DNA from: Fulvivirga ulvae
GTDB taxonomy: Bacteria; Bacteroidota; Bacteroidia; Cytophagales; Cyclobacteriaceae
Direction of reading: 5' to 3'
NCBI RefSeq assembly: GCF_021389975.1
Contig: NZ_CP089981.1
Coordinates: 700,501 to 764,500, forward strand
Length of the DNA stretch: 64,000 nt
Under the pieces are notes generated by a model. It saw only the letters and a list, made by a program, of their open reading frames with translations. It had not been told where the DNA came from and searched no databases. How positions within the stretch are numbered: the stretch's first letter is position 1; every line of letters begins with the position of its first letter. A program made the translations under genes and the position numbers. Below, in pieces: positions 32,261 through 43,300 of the stretch.

Positions 32261-33912
32261 AAAACACTTTAGAGGCATTCAGTCAATTTACTAAAGGTTC
32301 AAAGAGTAAGAAACAAAGAAACTCTAACCAGGCTGTTATATACACAAGGGTATCTTCCAGGGAGCAGATGGAAAAAGGTGCCAGTCTTGAAAGCCAGAAA
32401 CGGTACTGTGAAGAATTTGCCAGTAGAAAAGGGCTGGAGGTTATCGGCTATTTTGGGGGCACCTATGAATCCGCAAAAAGTGACGGGCGTAAGGAATTTC
32501 AGCGGATGCTGGCGTTTGTCAAACGATCTAAAAAGGTTTCATACATCATTGTTTACAGCTATGACCGGTTTTCCAGAACAGGCACCAATGGAGCGTATAT
32601 TAGTCAGGACTTGCTTAACCGTGGCGTAGTAACTTTATCAGTCACCCAAGAGGTTGATCCTAATACTACGTCCGGCTCATTTCAGCAAGACTTGTACTAT
32701 CTCTTTGGCAAATTTGATAATGAGCAGCGCAGGGAGAAGTGCATGACAGGGATGAAACAGAAAATCAGCAAGGGATATTGGGTCTGGCAAGCTCCGTTAG
32801 GCTACACAAATGTAAACCTGGGTAGTACAGCCGATAAACATGACCTGCAAATCAATGAGGATGGCAAACTGTTAAGGAAGGCTTTTCACTGGAAGTCGCA
32901 GGGGCTTACGAATGTGGAAATTGCTCAAAGGCTCACGTCTATGGGTTTGAAAATGACAGACAAGAAGATATTTAAGATTTTCAAAAACCCTTTCTATTGC
33001 GGCATTATTGTAAACACCCTGATCCCGGGGGAAGCCGTAAAGGGAAAACATAAGCCGTTGGTCAGTGAGGAGCTATTTTTCAAAATCAACAATGTTAACC
33101 GGGCAAGACCGCAGGGATACAAAGTAAACCCTGTAAACGACCGTTTACCGCTCAAGGTATTCCTTAAATGTGATTCCTGTGGCGCTCCAATGACTGGATA
33201 TATCGTCAAAAAGAAGAACATCCATTACTACAAGTGCCGCATGAAAGGCTGCGCCAAAAACCGCAATGCCAACCAGGTAAATGAACTATTCCGTGGCATG
33301 TTAAGCTACTATGAGCTATGCACCGAGTATAAGCCACTAGTGAAGGCTCAAATGGAGAAGCTGTTCCATACACTGAATGCCGAGGCTCTCGAAGAAATCA
33401 AATTGTACAAATCACAATTATCGCAGATTGAAAAGAAGCTGGAAGGCATCGAAGAAAGGTTTGTCATAGGCGAAATTGAACGGCCATTGTTCGACAAGTA
33501 TGCCTCCAAGTTCAGGGAGGAGAAGCTTACAATTGAGCAGAAAATAGAAAATTCGGCTGTGAGTAGTTCGAACTTGACCGAATGCATTGATTTCACACTC
33601 GATTTAAGTTGTAACATACTGAAAATGTGGGATTTATCAGACTACACCAAAAAGCAAAGCCTGCAACAATTGATATTCCCTGAAGGTATTAGGTATAATC
33701 GTGAAAATGATGCAGTTCGAACTGACAGGGTTAACTCATTTTTCCACGTAATTCCCTCATTATCAGCAAAAATTAAAGAAATAAAAAAGGGGAAGGGTAG
33801 CTCTAAAACTACTCTCCCCCTTTTGGTGGAGCCGGAGGGATTCGAACCCTCGTCCAGTGAAGGCAACTATCGTGTCTTCTACATGCTTAGTTGTCTTTGG
33901 ATTTTCGAGTAA
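32257..33912 (+). CDS. large serine recombinase (integrase)
   Basis: 551 residues. Seen: N-terminal resolvase domain with YTRVSSREQ, catalytic Ser33, then SYDRFSRTGTNGAYI and the linker helix; a Recombinase domain with WQAPLGYTN (~185) and ITKIFKNPFY-like KKIFKIFKNPFYCGIIVN; a zinc ribbon FLKCDSCGAPMTGY..YYKCRMKGC (~305-335); a coiled coil (~370-435). It integrates and excises the element. Odd: the last ~30 residues (VEPEGFEPSSSEGNYRVFY) are encoded by the 3' end of the tmRNA gene read on the opposite strand, so the host site supplies the protein's tail and the stop. Confidence 0.9.
   Translation: MKNTLEAFSQFTKGSKSKKQRNSNQAVIYTRVSSREQMEKGASLESQKRYCEEFASRKGLEVIGYFGGTYESAKSDGRKEFQRMLAFVKRSKKVSYIIVYSYDRFSRTGTNGAYISQDLLNRGVVTLSVTQEVDPNTTSGSFQQDLYYLFGKFDNEQRREKCMTGMKQKISKGYWVWQAPLGYTNVNLGSTADKHDLQINEDGKLLRKAFHWKSQGLTNVEIAQRLTSMGLKMTDKKIFKIFKNPFYCGIIVNTLIPGEAVKGKHKPLVSEELFFKINNVNRARPQGYKVNPVNDRLPLKVFLKCDSCGAPMTGYIVKKKNIHYYKCRMKGCAKNRNANQVNELFRGMLSYYELCTEYKPLVKAQMEKLFHTLNAEALEEIKLYKSQLSQIEKKLEGIEERFVIGEIERPLFDKYASKFREEKLTIEQKIENSAVSSSNLTECIDFTLDLSCNILKMWDLSDYTKKQSLQQLIFPEGIRYNRENDAVRTDRVNSFFHVIPSLSAKIKEIKKGKGSSKTTLPLLVEPEGFEPSSSEGNYRVFYMLSCLWIFE
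33783..33824 (-). terminator. terminator of ssrA
   Basis: On the minus strand just after the tmRNA CCA end: AAAAGGGGGAGAGTAG pairs with CTACCCTTCCCCTTTTTT around TTTTAGAG (14 of 16 bases in the stem), ending in T6. It lies inside the recombinase gene on the other strand, so its two strands serve both. Confidence 0.75.
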
Positions 33913-34233
33913 AGCGAGGTAGACAACCACCGAACTTTACCTTAGTTGCGATTAAGTTTCGCACCAACATCACAACCCTGTCAGCACTAGTTATGTCTGT
34001 TCGACACTCCAAATCTGACCGGACATAACGACGGTCAGCAGAGTGTGGCCCGGGAATCGCGTCTGGCGATTCAACCGTTTAAGCCTGCTATCTTAACGAG
34101 TTGTTAAGATTAGGCAGCCATGGCGTAATTAGATTCGCCAATTGTGTTGTGGAACTATCTTTCAAGGCTCTCATCCCATGAGCCTGCATGCTTACCCACG
34201 TAATCACACATCCTGTCAAAACCGGTCGGCCCC
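33824..34233 (-). ncRNA. ssrA: transfer-messenger RNA
   Basis: 410-nt tmRNA with 5' GGGGCCGACCGGTTTTGACAGG and 3' GGTTCGAATCCCTCCGGCTC followed by encoded ACCA. The acceptor stem pairs GGGGCCG with CGGCUCC (one G-U). It rescues stalled ribosomes by tagging proteins for proteolysis. The tag frame reads GGC GAA TCT AAT TAC GCC ATG GCT GCC TAA: GESNYAMAA, close to the AA-ended tags of other Bacteroidota. The 3' end is overlapped by the end of the serine recombinase gene, the probable attachment site of the element. A -7/-33 promoter lies just upstream. Confidence 0.95.
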
Positions 34234-34251
34234 GGTTTTCAATTAAGAATA

Positions 34252-34283
34252 CAAATATAAGGGTAAATAAGTTCGCTATACAA
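34252..34283 (-). promoter_or_regulatory. ssrA promoter
   Basis: On the minus strand a TTG (34281-34283) and TATATTTG (34252-34259) separated by 21 bp fit the Bacteroidota -33/-7 consensus (TTG, TAnnTTTG) exactly, leaving a short leader of about 13 nt to be trimmed from the tmRNA 5' end. Confidence 0.65.
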
Positions 34284-34299
34284 ACTCAGGAGCGATTAT

Positions 34300-34331
34300 A
34301 AAAAAAGGGCCACCCAACGGGCAGCCCTTAA
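34300..34331 (-). terminator. terminator of the giant subtilase gene
   Basis: Minus strand: AAGGGC TG CCC GTT GGG TG GCCCTT followed by T7, a textbook hairpin 22 bp after the stop codon. It also insulates ssrA. Confidence 0.85.
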
Positions 34332-34353
34332 TTCAATAACCTATACTATATCA

Positions 34354-37300
34354 CTACTTCTTAATCAACAGACTTGATTCTTTGTAGTGCTCGTCTTCTG
34401 AGGTAATGGTTATGGTATAAGTACCTCTTGCGAATCCTCTGGCATCAATTTCAGTTCTCAGCTCACCCAATGAAGAGTTCACTTTTCCTTTATAGATCAA
34501 TGCTCCGAAGATATCGTGTACCATCACTTCGTAGACTCCTTCTTTCTCTACTTCCATCGTTACAGATATTTCATCCTGGAATGGGTTAGGGAAAGTAGTT
34601 ATCGCTTTCTCATAAGGCTCGTTAGGCACGGTATTCGCCAAGCCGAATTCATGGTGTCTGGCCGCTGAGTAGTGGGCATTGATACAGTGGATACCATCCA
34701 CATCAAAACCATCTGCTGCAGGACCGAAGCCTTTGTAGTTGATATCTGAAGTATCCACTATTTTGATATATTGGATATCCATCAAACCACTGTTAGCAAT
34801 ATCAAACGCAGTGTCCTTGCAGGCCGATCCTACGAAGTAGAAATCAACACCATTGTCAGACACATATACATCGGCTGTTTCAGGGTAAACTCCGCATTCA
34901 TCATTTACATCATCATATGTAGTTTCGAATACGATAAAGTCATCACCTGGCTGGTCAGCCACTATGTTATTGAGTTTGATCACTAACTCACCTCCGAAGC
35001 CCAGAGATACAAAGTTGATCTCACTGTTCTCTTCCGGCATTCCAAGAGCAAGCTCAGGATTGCTTCTGCGAGGCGGTACCATAGTACCCTTCTTCCTCAA
35101 GCCCTGAGTGAACGAGATCACCTCATCACCCATACAAGAGTTGTCTATATCGCAAACTTCACCGGTTGATGTAGTTACTACTTCGTGCTCTTCGCCTTCG
35201 GCATCCAACCAGGAGATTCTGGCTGTGTTATCACCGGCTATTGCTTCGGTATAGAAATACGTAACACCATTGGCTACCCATAAGCTACCGCTTTGTGTAG
35301 TGCCCAGCACTTCCCAGTTCACCATTATGCCAAACGGATTGGCATTGGTCACCTTCCATCTTCTGAACAGGTCAGGGTTGTTAGAGCACGGTGACTCAAG
35401 CGTAAGCTCTTCAATACCACAAGGGTTGAAAGCAGACTCTTTTACTGTTTCCTGAGGTTGCTGACTTTCATCCAGCCATTTCAGTTTCAAAGTATTAGGT
35501 CTGTCACTTAAAGTATTGCTGGTAAAGATATTCTCACCAGGTTTTACAGTAAGGCTATCACCCTCATTAGAACCTATGATAAACCAATAGGTATCTACCT
35601 CGAAGCTGTTAGGGTTATAAACGCTCCATCTTCTTTCCTCATCAGGATTATCAGAACACAATGACTCAAGAGTCAATGGCTCGATACCTACAGCGTTCAT
35701 CACCATATGAAGCACTTTCTCAGGCTCTGAAGGAACGTTGGTAAGTAAAAGAAGATCTTTCACATACTGTCCCTTTTCTACCTCAGTAGCATCAAAGGTC
35801 ACTGTTACGTCTAACGACTCTCCACCAGGTACAATACCTTGTCCCGGATCAACAGTTAACCACTGGATACCTTCATAGATGATCTCAACCTCGTCGATTT
35901 GCGCATACCAGTCAAAGTCACCCGTGTTAGGATCATAATAATGCCATCTCAGCATCATTGTAGAAGCACCTTCGAGGTACTCATCCAACGGTACACTTAC
36001 GAACTCACCGGGAACGGTGAATAAACCTCCGTGGTCTTCGTTCCAGCTAAGTACGGTTGTCCATGAGCTACCACCATCTGTACTGATATCCAGGTTAAGG
36101 AAATCCTGATTGAGATAGTTTTGGTAGTTTACATAGTACTGAACCGCTACTCCTTCTTTACCATCAACATTGATTTCCGGAGTGATCAACTCAGTATCAA
36201 ACTCTGCCGTACCGGCAGCATCACTATTGGCAATGGCTGATTTTCCGGTACCACCGGTATAGTTTTCGTCAGACAACTCCCATACAACACCTGTACCTTC
36301 ATTGTCAACCAATGTCCAGCCCTCAGGAGGGAAAGTAGTCCCTTCGAAATCTTCAAACAGTAATTGCTCACCTTCCATGAAGGTTATAGGTCTGGCAGGA
36401 TTATATGCTCTGGACTTATCAAGGTCTTCCTGCATCTTTTTCCTTCTTTCCGGACCGAAGTCATCTTCTCTTCTGAACTCACCAGGTACCGGAGCATCTC
36501 CATAACCTGCAAATCCAAATCTAAGATTAGCCTCACCTGCATTGGCAATTGTAACGGTATGCTCTTTCATAGTATTGAGCACTACATCACTAATGATAGT
36601 ATCAGGAGAAACTTCAAGTGCAGGAGGATTGATAACCTCTAATGTCACCGGCACTTCAACTTCAGGCTGATCAGGGTCATTACTGAAAACAATGATCTGA
36701 TCTTCATAAATTCCTTTTTCAAGGTTAGTGGCATCGAAAGTAACTTCGATTTCTACTGTTTCACCTGCGGCAATATTTCCAAACTCAGGATTAGCTGACA
36801 AGAACGGAATTGGCGCTTCGCCATCCCAAATGTTCAAATCATCAAGATCCAGAGTAGGACCTGCAGTTTCCATCAAAGAAAGTATAACGACCTCCTCTAT
36901 GTCACCGGCAAAACCCTGTCCTGTATAAACCGCTTCCTGATCTACAAATACTGTAAATTCACTGGTGGTCCTGTCAACTTCAAGCTTAAGGTTAAAGTAT
37001 GAAGTACTTACAGCATCCAACACAGTTTCGAATACAGCACCTCCTGCTCCATCATCAACAAGTGCATCCATGGATCCGTCAGGATTAATCTGCAATCTTG
37101 TAATTACCAGCTGGGCAGTAGTAGACTGTGGTATGAGCTGCCAGGTTACACCTGTTCCGGTCAGATTTACATCTGTGGTGAATGAAGATACTGGTTCCGA
37201 GCCAATACCAACACCTGGTGTAACGGCCGCTGACTGGCCAAGTCCGTCAGAAAGACCTCTGAAGTGTTTAACTCCACTATCGGCGTTTTCTGCTTCAACT

Positions 37301-40300
37301 GTCCAGTTACCGTATTGAGCAAACCAGCCGTTTTGGTTATTGATATCACCCAGTTCGAAGCTTTCGAAGTCGGTGCCATAAGCCAATGAGCCAGCGGTTT
37401 GTTCTATGTTAGTCAGAGGTATAGCCTTTTTACCCTGATACAACTCACCATCGTAGGGTGCTGTTCTAAGGTTTGGCTCTATCCTTCCATCATTGTTTTT
37501 ACTTACAGATACTACTTTACTGTTTTTTAGGTATCCTCCCAATTCATATCTCAGTATACTTTCTCCATTATTGGTAATGTTCAAAGTCTGAGTGTCAGAG
37601 AAACCTGTAACCAGTACCTGCTCCAAAGAAGTAGGGCTAACTTCAATATCAGCGGCTCTAAGCACTTCCATGATAGCAAAAACCGACGCAACAGGCATAT
37701 TTGCCGCATTGCTATTGACTAAGATGCCAGCGAAATACTCGCCCGGATCCACTTTGGAAGCGTCAAAGGTAACATCGATCTTCAGTTCTTCGCCTACAGG
37801 CACTGTACCGCTTGCCGGTGAAACCGTAAGCCAGGTAGTAGCATCTGTTAATACTTCGACATCATCAATTTGAGCATAGAAATCCCAGTCGCCTGAATTA
37901 GGATCGTAGTATCTCCATCGCAGCTTCATTTCTGAAGCTCCGGCCACATAATCATCCAGTTCAGCCACTACAAATTCACCCGGGGTACCGAAACCTGTTC
38001 CGTGTGATTCGTTCCAGCTAAGTACTGTAGTCCATGTAGCCCCGTCATCCGTAGTTACCTCCAGATCAAGGAAATCAGACCCTATGAAGTTCAAGTAATT
38101 AACATTGTATTGAACAACTACGCCAGTTCTGCCAGCTATATCAATTGCAGGAGTAACCAGCTCGGTATCAAACTCCACTCCCTGATTAGCATCACTATTA
38201 ACGGAAGCAGCTTCTCCCGAACCAGCCCAGTTTTCTAATCCTTGCTCGGCCAGAGTGCTCCAAACCAATCCGGATCCTTCGTTATCTACTACGGTCCAGT
38301 TTGCAGGAGGGAATGTACCTCCGTCAAAGTCTTCCGCAAAGATAGTTTCACCAGCTACAAGTTGAGCTACACCGACAGAACGAGTTTGAGTGGCCTGGTA
38401 TGCCATGTTTTTCTCGAACTTAGCCTTTGAAGCTGCCGGTATTCTGGCTTCGGCCATACGCATTTGCTGATCTTCAAGGTCAGCACCAAATACGCCGATA
38501 TCAAAGTTCAGCGCTTTACCACCCGTGTTTTTGATGGTGAATTCGGTAGTTTCCGCTTCCTTGTAATTTACAACCTGCTCAAGTACCTGTGGGGTAACCT
38601 CTACTGAAGATTGCCCTGTTACTGTAAATGTTGCAGGGATTACAAGATCGGGGCTTGAAGCTCCGCCAATGAATACCTGGATATCTCTGAAATAAGTACC
38701 AAAGTCAATTTGAGAACCGTCAAATTCAACATCAAGTGTAACACTTGATCCTGCAGGTATTACTCCGGCATAATCTGACAGACTCAGGAATGGAGGAACA
38801 AGCTGTCCTTCATAAACTGAAAGGTTATCCATATCAAATGTAGGTCCGGCAATTTCCATTTGAGAAACTACGGCTACAAATTCAAGATCAGTTGAGAAAG
38901 CTTTGCCTTCAAATACCTCTACATTATCTATATAGAACTTGAAGTTGCCTGAAACTTTGTCTACCTCAAAAGCGACGTTGAAATAATCATCAGGAGCATT
39001 AAAGGTCAAAGTATCTAATGCAGCACCACCGGCACCGTCATCAGAAACCATTACCACATTACCCTGAGGATCAAATATCACACGACCATTGATGGCAGTA
39101 GATGACTCTGTTGAGATCCACCATGAAGCTCCGGCTTCAAGATCAATATCCATAGAAGCAGTGGCAACGGCCTCACCTCCCATTTCAAGTTGAGAAGTAA
39201 AAGCTGCTGACTGACCCAAGCCATCAGACAACCCTCTGAAATGCTGGCTACCTGTAGCCGGGTTATTCGCTTCGATTCTCCAGTTACCAAACTGTCCTGT
39301 CCATCCTTGCTGGCCATTAATATTTCCGATGGCAAAGTTTTCAAAACCAGTTCTGTATATCTCATCACCAGCAGCCATCTGGCCGGCGCCTTTGGCCACA
39401 GCTGCAGCCACATCTAAAACAGCACCCGAAAAAGCATTGCTTCTTGGTGGTGTATTAGCATAGCCAGCACTGAACGTAGGCTCGGGCTCTGGTGTTCCGT
39501 TAACTACATCTATTACATATTCCGCATCCAGCGAACCGTTGTTAGACAAAGTAAGCTGACGTGTAGCTGAAAGTCCTTTGATTACAGTAACATCAAAGAA
39601 TTCAGGGTTAGCAGTTACGGCTGGCCCAAGTACGTTTAAGGAAACGGGTACCTGAACTAAACCATTAACAGGATCATTGGATGTAATATCTATGTTAGCC
39701 TCATAGAACCCTGACTCCAGGCCTTCTGCACTGATCGTAACGTTAACATCAATAGATTCGCCTCCTGAAAGTGTACCCTCTTTAATGTCAGTTGATACAA
39801 AGCTTGCTCCTGACAGCCACATAATAGCATTGTGATAAAGGGTAGGAAGATCTCCTGTCCAGCCCGGTATACCACCGCCGCTGCTCGGAAGCAGGTTCAG
39901 CGCCACTACATTATCATTAGCAGCTACAAAAGGATTTCCATCAGACCAGTCAGCTATCAGCGTAGCTCCCGGGGCTAAGCCCGGATCCTGGAAAAGGAAT
40001 GTATTTCCTATTGCAGATACATTCTCCATGATAGGATGTCCCGGTTCATGAACAGTACCCAAAGTAACATCATTTGTAAAATCAGTATTGCTTACTGTGA
40101 ACGGACCATAATTTTCAGTAATAAACCTGCCTTCAAGCGCCCATGCATCATAGTCATAAGCAAAACAGTTGGCAATTACTTTTCCGCCCTGGTCAATATA
40201 ATCTGCCAGCAGATCACCAATCAGTGCAGGGCTTACGTTACCTCCCGCCAACCACTGCGTATTGTTGGTTGTCATGATTACATCATAACCCTCAACATCC

Positions 40301-43300
40301 GCCAGTGTAATATCCGCCAGTGCTGTTTCAGGATATATGTTCACATCAAGATCAGGGAAGGCACTCAAGGCTGACTGAAGATCAGAAACATCATCATCAG
40401 GAGTAAGTATAAGCACTTGTACATTGTCGGCAGACAAATGAACATTTGACTGCAACTGCATACCTGCAAAGCTGCCAACTGCTTGTTGTTTCATTCCCTC
40501 TGTTGACATGGCTCTGCTTGCCCTTGCAGGTAATGCCATACTAACCGATGTAGTTGAGTCTCCTCCCGCTGCACTTACCTCAATGGCAAAGTTAAGCGTT
40601 GCTACACCGTTATTGGTAATTGTAAGTACTCTGGAAGTTGTATCTCCCCTTTCCAGTTCTGCCTCCAGTGAAGAAGGATTCACGGCTATAATGGGAGCTT
40701 CTACTCCATTGCCACTTACCGGCACCTGTAATTCAGGAGTGTCAGTATCATTACTGTATATTACAATTTCACCACTTATGGCTCCTAATGAAGAAGGCGA
40801 GAACTGCACGGTAATTTCCTGAGTCTCAAATGGCATCAGCGTAAAAGCACTGTCTGCCGCCACAACGGAGAAATCCGGTGAAGTTGAATTGATATCACTT
40901 ACCTGAAGTATCTCTGTTCCTCCGTTGGTAATTTCAAGTACCCTGCTGTCGGTACCTCCAACGAAAGTATCGAGGAATACCAAAGAATCAGGGTTAACAG
41001 TAATAACCGGCTTACCTGTACCTTCTACATTCATAGTAGCCGGCACTACAAACTCACTGTTCACAGGGTCATTAGTGCTTATCTGAATCTCGTTCTGATA
41101 AGTACCTCCGAATAAACCAGTAGCATCAAAAGTAATCTGGATATCCTGAGACTGCCCTGCGGCAACTGTTCCGTTAGTGATATCGGCACTTAAGAAAGGA
41201 TAGGTATCAATTTCACCGTCATAGATTTGAATATCATCCATATAAAACTCACTTCCTACGGCTTCCATTGGTGATAGCAGTACTACCTGCTCGATATCAC
41301 CTGTAAAGGCCTTGCCTACGTAAACGAGCTCATTATTAATGTAAACATTCATATCGAATGACTCCCTATGTACTACTAGCTTCAGGTCAAAATAACCTGA
41401 CGGAGTTTCAGAAGGGATGTCTACATAATCTCCAGCGTCGCCATCAAGAATTGACATACCTCCGTCAGCATCGAAGCTTAGTCTGGTTACTACAAGTTCT
41501 GCAGTGGGAGACTGAGGAATGTACTGCCAGGTTACGCCTGTACCTTCGATCTTGATTTTGGCAGAAGTAGAAGAGTATGCCTCCTCACCCACACCCACAT
41601 TCGGGCTGAATGCCAGCGAGTTTGATCCGGCGGCTGTAGAGGTTCCCAGTACGTGCTTGGTACCTGCAAATGGCATGGAAGTACTGATATCGTAATCCTG
41701 CGAGCTGCTGGTGGACCACCCATCCTGGTTGTTTAGCGTACCCGTATTGAAAGATTCAAAACCGGTGCTATATTGTGCACCAGCCAATACCTGAACACTA
41801 TTCTGTGTATAAGCTTTCTTTGTAGAAAGCATTTTAGAATGTGGCTTGATAGTCTTAGCCTGGCTTGAGGCAGCTGAAGGAGTAAATACTGTTCCTCCAA
41901 ATGAAATATCAAATTCCAGTGGTCCCTGGCCATCATTACTAACGGTCAGTGTTTGTGTTTCAGTTTCGCCTGTAACCACATCGGCGGTTAAAGATGATGG
42001 AGAAACGGAAGCCACGGGCACATCATTTGTAGTAGCAGACACTACATTGCTGATCCCTGATACGTTACCAAAAAAATCTTCTGATTTGACGGCAAAGTAA
42101 TATTCAGTCGCAGAGTTAAGTCCTGTAACCGTATAGGTTTCCAACGTACCTGCCAAAGAAGCTTTAGGCTGATCGGCTACAGGAGTAGCAGCATCGAAAT
42201 TGCCTGCAGTAATTGGCGATGTAGAGTACCTGACATCATAAGATGACGCAGAACCATTACCTGCATCGGCAGGAGCTGTCCATTGCAGTGTTACACTTGA
42301 AAGATCAACATCTGCCACTGAAAGATCAGTAATATCTTCCGGGGCCACGCCGTCATCCTGTTGCAAAGCTGCAAATGCGTTTATTCTACCTGAACCTAAA
42401 AACTCAAGTCCCGGCAGAGGGTCAGTGGTTTGTTCTATTCTGGCCCACACCTGATCGGGTGTAATGTTCCCGACATTCTGAGAAACGATAAGGGCTGCCA
42501 GTCCTGATACGTGAGGACAAGCCATAGATGTACCTGAAATTGAAGAATACTGGTTATTAGGGAATGTACTCAACACATTAACAGCAGGTGCTGCTACATC
42601 CACCCAGTCTCCTCTGTTGGAAGAAACATACTGATCATCATTATGATCGGTACCACCAACGGCAAGTACAGGATCATAAAAACCCGGATAGTACTCTCCG
42701 AAAGAGCCATCGTTACCGGCAGCAAATATGACCAGACCACCTTGCATAGGACCTACAGGATTGCCTAATTCATCATAACCAGCCTCTGCAATAAAATAAT
42801 CTATGGCATCCAATACGGCCTGTTCGAAAACACCTGCGGAGGTATACCCCCAGCTGTTTTGAGAAATAACAGCGCCATTGTCAGCTCCATAAATATAGGT
42901 TTCTGCGAAACCACCTGTTCCAGAAGCTCCGAAAGCGGCGCATGACATCAGTCGCACACCATTGCCGGAACCATCACCTCCGGCTACACCGGAAACTCCA
43001 ACACCATTGTTGGTAACAGCAGCTACTGTACCCCCTACGTGAGTACCATGTAAATCTGCTGGAATATCACCCGTATTATCCCCAAAACCATAACCATAGA
43101 TGTCATCGACGTACCCGTTATTGTCGTCATCTATGTCGTTATCAGGGATTTCATCTGTATTGACCCACATGTTGGCAGCAAGATCTTCATGATCTACATC
43201 TATACCACCATCTGTAACTGCCACAATTACCTGGCTGTCACCTGTTTCAGTGCTCCAGGCCTGTAGTAAACTGATGTCAGCTCCGGGAGTTCCCCCTGTC

